Source of the DNA: an uncultured beta proteobacterium
GTDB lineage: Bacteria; Pseudomonadota; Gammaproteobacteria; Burkholderiales; Burkholderiaceae_C
Length of the DNA stretch: 8,116 bases
NCBI GenBank assembly: GCA_903958915.1
Contig: CAJBVC010000163.1
Coordinates: 1 to 8,116 of the forward strand
Reading direction: 5' to 3'
This document shows, one piece after another, positions 5,918 to 8,116 of the stretch (its first letter is position 1; each line of letters begins with the position of its first letter). The notes under the pieces were generated by a model, which had not been told where the DNA came from, searched no databases, and was given only the letters and a program-made list of their open reading frames with translations. A program made the position numbers and the translations under genes.

Positions 5918-7646
5918 CCCAGCGCAGCAGACCTTGACGGAACGGCTCCGTCGGGTGATCCCGCATTTCAAAACGCCCCTGTATGCGTGGGTCACACTGG
6001 CCATTTCGGTAGTGGCAGGCTCCGCGCTGGAGCCTGCCATTCCGGCGCTGTTCAAACCCCTGCTTGACTCTGGATTCACATCGCGCAGCATTCCGCTATG
6101 GGCCATTCCGGTGGTCATCATCGGTCTGTTTACCCTGCGCTCACTGTCTTCGTTTGTCTCCGATGTGGCACTTGCCAAAATTGCACAAACCAGCCTGCAC
6201 ACGCTGCGCGAGCGCATGTTTGCCAAGCTCACACGAGCGGAGTTGGCGCTTTACCGTGCGCAACCTGCGACCACGCTGGCCAATACACTGGTTTACGAGG
6301 CCAGTAACGGCGCCATCCTGTTGCTGCAATCCGTGACCACGCTGGTCAAGGACAGCGTCACGATCTTCGCACTGCTGATTTACCTGTTCTATCTGAACTG
6401 GAAACTGACACTGATCGTGGCTTGCCTGTTCCCGGTCATTGCCATTTCCATGCGCGCACTCGCCAAGCGCCTGTACCGGCTCACCAAAGAATCGCAAACC
6501 GAAGTTGATCGGCTGGCCTACATCGTGGAGGAGAGCGTGCTGGCCTACAAGGAAATTCGGGTCCAGGGCGCACAACAGCAACAGCAGCAGCGCTTTGCCA
6601 CCACCAACAAAGCCATCGCCCGCATCGCCATGAAGTCCGCCATTGCAGGCTCCGCGGTCACGCCTATGACACAGCTCTTTGGCTCCATGGCGCTTTCGAT
6701 CGTGATCACGATGGCCATTGCGGAAAGCAGCTCCAATGCGCTGTCGGCGGGCGGCTTCATGTCGTTTATCACCGCCATGCTGATGCTCATTGCGCCCATC
6801 AAACACCTATCGGAAGTTGCCAGCACGGTGACCCGTGGGCTGGTCGCCATGGAACGCGCCATCAATCTGCTGGAAACGGTGGATGATGAAAAAGGTGGCT
6901 CCCATGTGTCTGACGAATGCCTGGGAGCATTGCGCATCGAGAACGTCAGGGCCACCTATCCAAAAAGCGAAACACCGGCACTCAATGACGTCAGTCTGAG
7001 CATTGCTCCGGGGGAATTTGTCGCCCTGGTGGGTCTCTCTGGTTCCGGAAAAACCACCCTGGCCCAGCTTTTGCCCCGACTCGTGGACTATGAATCCGGC
7101 CAGATTTATCTGGATGATGTCGAGTTGCACGACTGGGACATTCTCTCGCTGCGTCGGCATTTTGCACTGGTGGGTCAGAACGTCATCATGCTCAATGACA
7201 GCATTGTGAACAATGTCGCCCTGGGCCAGACCGTTGACCGCGACAAGGTCGCTCAATGCCTGGACGCGGCCAATCTGGCGGGCTTTGTTCAGGGGTTGCC
7301 ACAGGGCATGGACACGGTGGTCGGCCACAACGCAGCGCTGCTGTCGGGTGGCGAGCGCCAGCGCCTCGCCATCGCACGCGCCATGTACAAGGACGCACGC
7401 GTCCTGATCCTCGATGAAGTCACCTCAGCGCTGGACTCGGACACCGAGCGGCTGGTGCAAGACGCCTTGCGCAAGGCCATGGTGGGACGCACCACCATTG
7501 CCATCGCCCATCGGCTCTCTACCATCCGGGACGCCAACACGATTGTGGTGCTGCAGGCCGGGCACGTCGTACAAAGCGGCTCCCATGCGGAACTCGAAGC
7601 CGCGCCCGGGGCGTACCAGGACTTTCTGCGGCTAAGCCACGCCTAA
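5880..7646 (+). CDS. msbA: Lipid A/LPS ABC flippase MsbA (fused membrane and ATPase domains)
   Basis: MsbA is a homodimeric ABC exporter that flips core-lipid A from the inner to the outer leaflet of the cytoplasmic membrane. The 588-aa product has one transmembrane domain (about residues 30-320, six hydrophobic helices) followed by one ATPase domain (about 350-588), the usual half-transporter layout and length. ATPase motifs are complete: Walker A GLSGSGKTT (385-393), Q-loop Q433, signature LSGGERQR (488-495), Walker B VLILDE (508-513, catalytic E513), D-loop SALD (516-519) and switch H544. The GQNVIMLNDSIVNNVA stretch (432-447) is close to that of known MsbA proteins. Six consecutive glutamines occupy 232-237. 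ATG 5880 has AGGAG 9 nt upstream; GTG 5904 is a credible alternative (580 aa). It overlaps the ligase gene by 38 bp, so the two are probably cotranslated. A general lipid or drug exporter is possible, but the LPS neighbours favour MsbA. Confidence 0.92.
   Translation: MARPTEILVTQPDPAQQTLTERLRRVIPHFKTPLYAWVTLAISVVAGSALEPAIPALFKPLLDSGFTSRSIPLWAIPVVIIGLFTLRSLSSFVSDVALAKIAQTSLHTLRERMFAKLTRAELALYRAQPATTLANTLVYEASNGAILLLQSVTTLVKDSVTIFALLIYLFYLNWKLTLIVACLFPVIAISMRALAKRLYRLTKESQTEVDRLAYIVEESVLAYKEIRVQGAQQQQQQRFATTNKAIARIAMKSAIAGSAVTPMTQLFGSMALSIVITMAIAESSSNALSAGGFMSFITAMLMLIAPIKHLSEVASTVTRGLVAMERAINLLETVDDEKGGSHVSDECLGALRIENVRATYPKSETPALNDVSLSIAPGEFVALVGLSGSGKTTLAQLLPRLVDYESGQIYLDDVELHDWDILSLRRHFALVGQNVIMLNDSIVNNVALGQTVDRDKVAQCLDAANLAGFVQGLPQGMDTVVGHNAALLSGGERQRLAIARAMYKDARVLILDEVTSALDSDTERLVQDALRKAMVGRTTIAIAHRLSTIRDANTIVVLQAGHVVQSGSHAELEAAPGAYQDFLRLSHA
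5894..5897 (+). promoter_or_regulatory. Second Shine-Dalgarno site, for an internal msbA GTG start
   Basis: GGAG lies 6 nt before an in-frame GTG at 5904-5906 (codon 9 of the longer form). Spacing is ideal, so translation may begin here as well as, or instead of, at ATG 5880. The shorter form would overlap the ligase stop by only 14 bp. Confidence 0.4.
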
Positions 7647-8116
7647 ACTGGCCCGCACTGCCCCCACAAACTCTGTCGTTGAGGGGTTGATGACCATTTG
7701 GGCTCCCCTTTGCCGGTGGTAGGAAGCAGGCGTTTCGAAGTTGAACCAGCACACGGTTGGAACACCCATACCGACTGCCATATGGTACGGTCCAGAATCT
7801 GTCGAAATGACAAGATCACTGGCACCCAGCAAGCCGGTGAGCTGGCTCAGACTGCACTGGCCTGCCCAATCCGTCACCACGCAATACGAACCCAACGCCG
7901 AAAGCCGTTGTTCAAATGCCTGTGCGAACTCGGCATTGACATCGCGCTCGAAACTGGCCCCCGACAAGTGCAGCGCAAAGGGCATCGCCTGGTACAACGC
8001 AACCATATTGGCGACCAGATCCTGCATCGCTGGACGTTTGGGCAATGCATCGGACGTGCCACAACCAATATTGAGCGTGACCCGACGCGCATGCTCTCCA
8101 GCCGGCAAGTGTTGAC
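7632..8116 (-). CDS. GT9 glycosyltransferase (heptosyltransferase-like), C-terminal part, cut by the window edge
   Basis: At least 160 codons of the C-terminal half are visible; the frame runs off the right edge, so the start is missing. The fragment is the nucleotide-sugar-binding half of a GT-B fold family 9 enzyme, the family of ADP-heptose:LPS heptosyltransferases (WaaC, WaaF, WaaQ). The strand-loop VTLNIGCGTSDALPKRP resembles the family's phosphate-binding HPG-SxxKxWP loop. DLVISTDSGPYHMAVGMGVPT is the hallmark D-SGP-H-A-GVP motif. After it, VCWFNFETPASYHR replaces the more usual LFGPT-type stretch, so the exact donor or acceptor may differ from heptose. I give no gene symbol. Its TAG overlaps the end of the convergent msbA by 15 bp. 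Confidence 0.8.
   Translation of the reverse strand, partial: QHLPAGEHARRVTLNIGCGTSDALPKRPAMQDLVANMVALYQAMPFALHLSGASFERDVNAEFAQAFEQRLSALGSYCVVTDWAGQCSLSQLTGLLGASDLVISTDSGPYHMAVGMGVPTVCWFNFETPASYHRQRGAQMVINPSTTEFVGAVRASLGVA

Noticed and set aside
6141..6806. 221-codon minus-strand ORF opposite msbA
   Set aside because: Composition is rich in His, Gln, Gly and Arg, typical of an antisense shadow of a GC-rich gene; msbA on the plus strand explains the region fully.
6807..7328. 173-codon minus-strand ORF opposite the msbA ATPase domain
   Set aside because: Antisense to the conserved Walker A and Q-loop coding region, with no recognisable domain.
7655..7690. CCCC/GGGG inverted repeat just past msbA as a terminator
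   Set aside because: The loop is about 17 bases, there is no T-run, and it lies within the GT9 coding sequence.

Overview
The window looks like chromosome from a Gram-negative bacterium, most likely a betaproteobacterium of the Burkholderiales (Comamonadaceae-like). I base this on moderately high GC by eye, the tolB-pal-cpoB order, Lpt/Kdo-type LPS genes and the style of the encoded proteins. The taxonomic guess is inference, because no database search was possible. All genes are envelope or tRNA-modification housekeeping genes. I see no insertion sequence, phage gene, CRISPR array or toxin-antitoxin pair.

Left part, all on the minus strand and read from high to low coordinates: a family 2 glycosyltransferase resembling the LPS core enzyme WaaE/KdtX (3724-4491), tolB (2457-3731), pal (1896-2432), cpoB (1099-1899), tcdA (279-1049) and, after about 200 bases without a gene, tRNA-Lys(UUU) (2-77). 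The first four genes are packed with 8-bp overlap, 24-bp gap and 4-bp overlap. tcdA follows after 49 bp, so one transcript from the glycosyltransferase through tcdA is plausible. tolQ, tolR and tolA, which usually precede tolB, are absent from the window.

Right part, on the plus strand and divergent from the glycosyltransferase: an O-antigen ligase/polymerase-family membrane protein (4679-5917, possibly starting at 4610) overlapping an MsbA-type lipid A/LPS flippase (5880-7646). On the minus strand, entering from the right edge, is the C-terminal part of a GT9 (heptosyltransferase-like) glycosyltransferase (7632-8116). Its stop overlaps the end of msbA.

Read together, the right half makes and exports LPS: sugar transfer to the core, flipping of core-lipid A across the inner membrane, and attachment of O-antigen in the periplasm. 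The left half holds the outer membrane to the peptidoglycan (TolB-Pal, with CpoB) and then modifies tRNA. The most notable features are the fusion of an LPS gene to a tolB operon lacking tolQRA, and the placement of tcdA next to a tRNA that its enzyme family modifies. I did not find evidence for a wholly new system.
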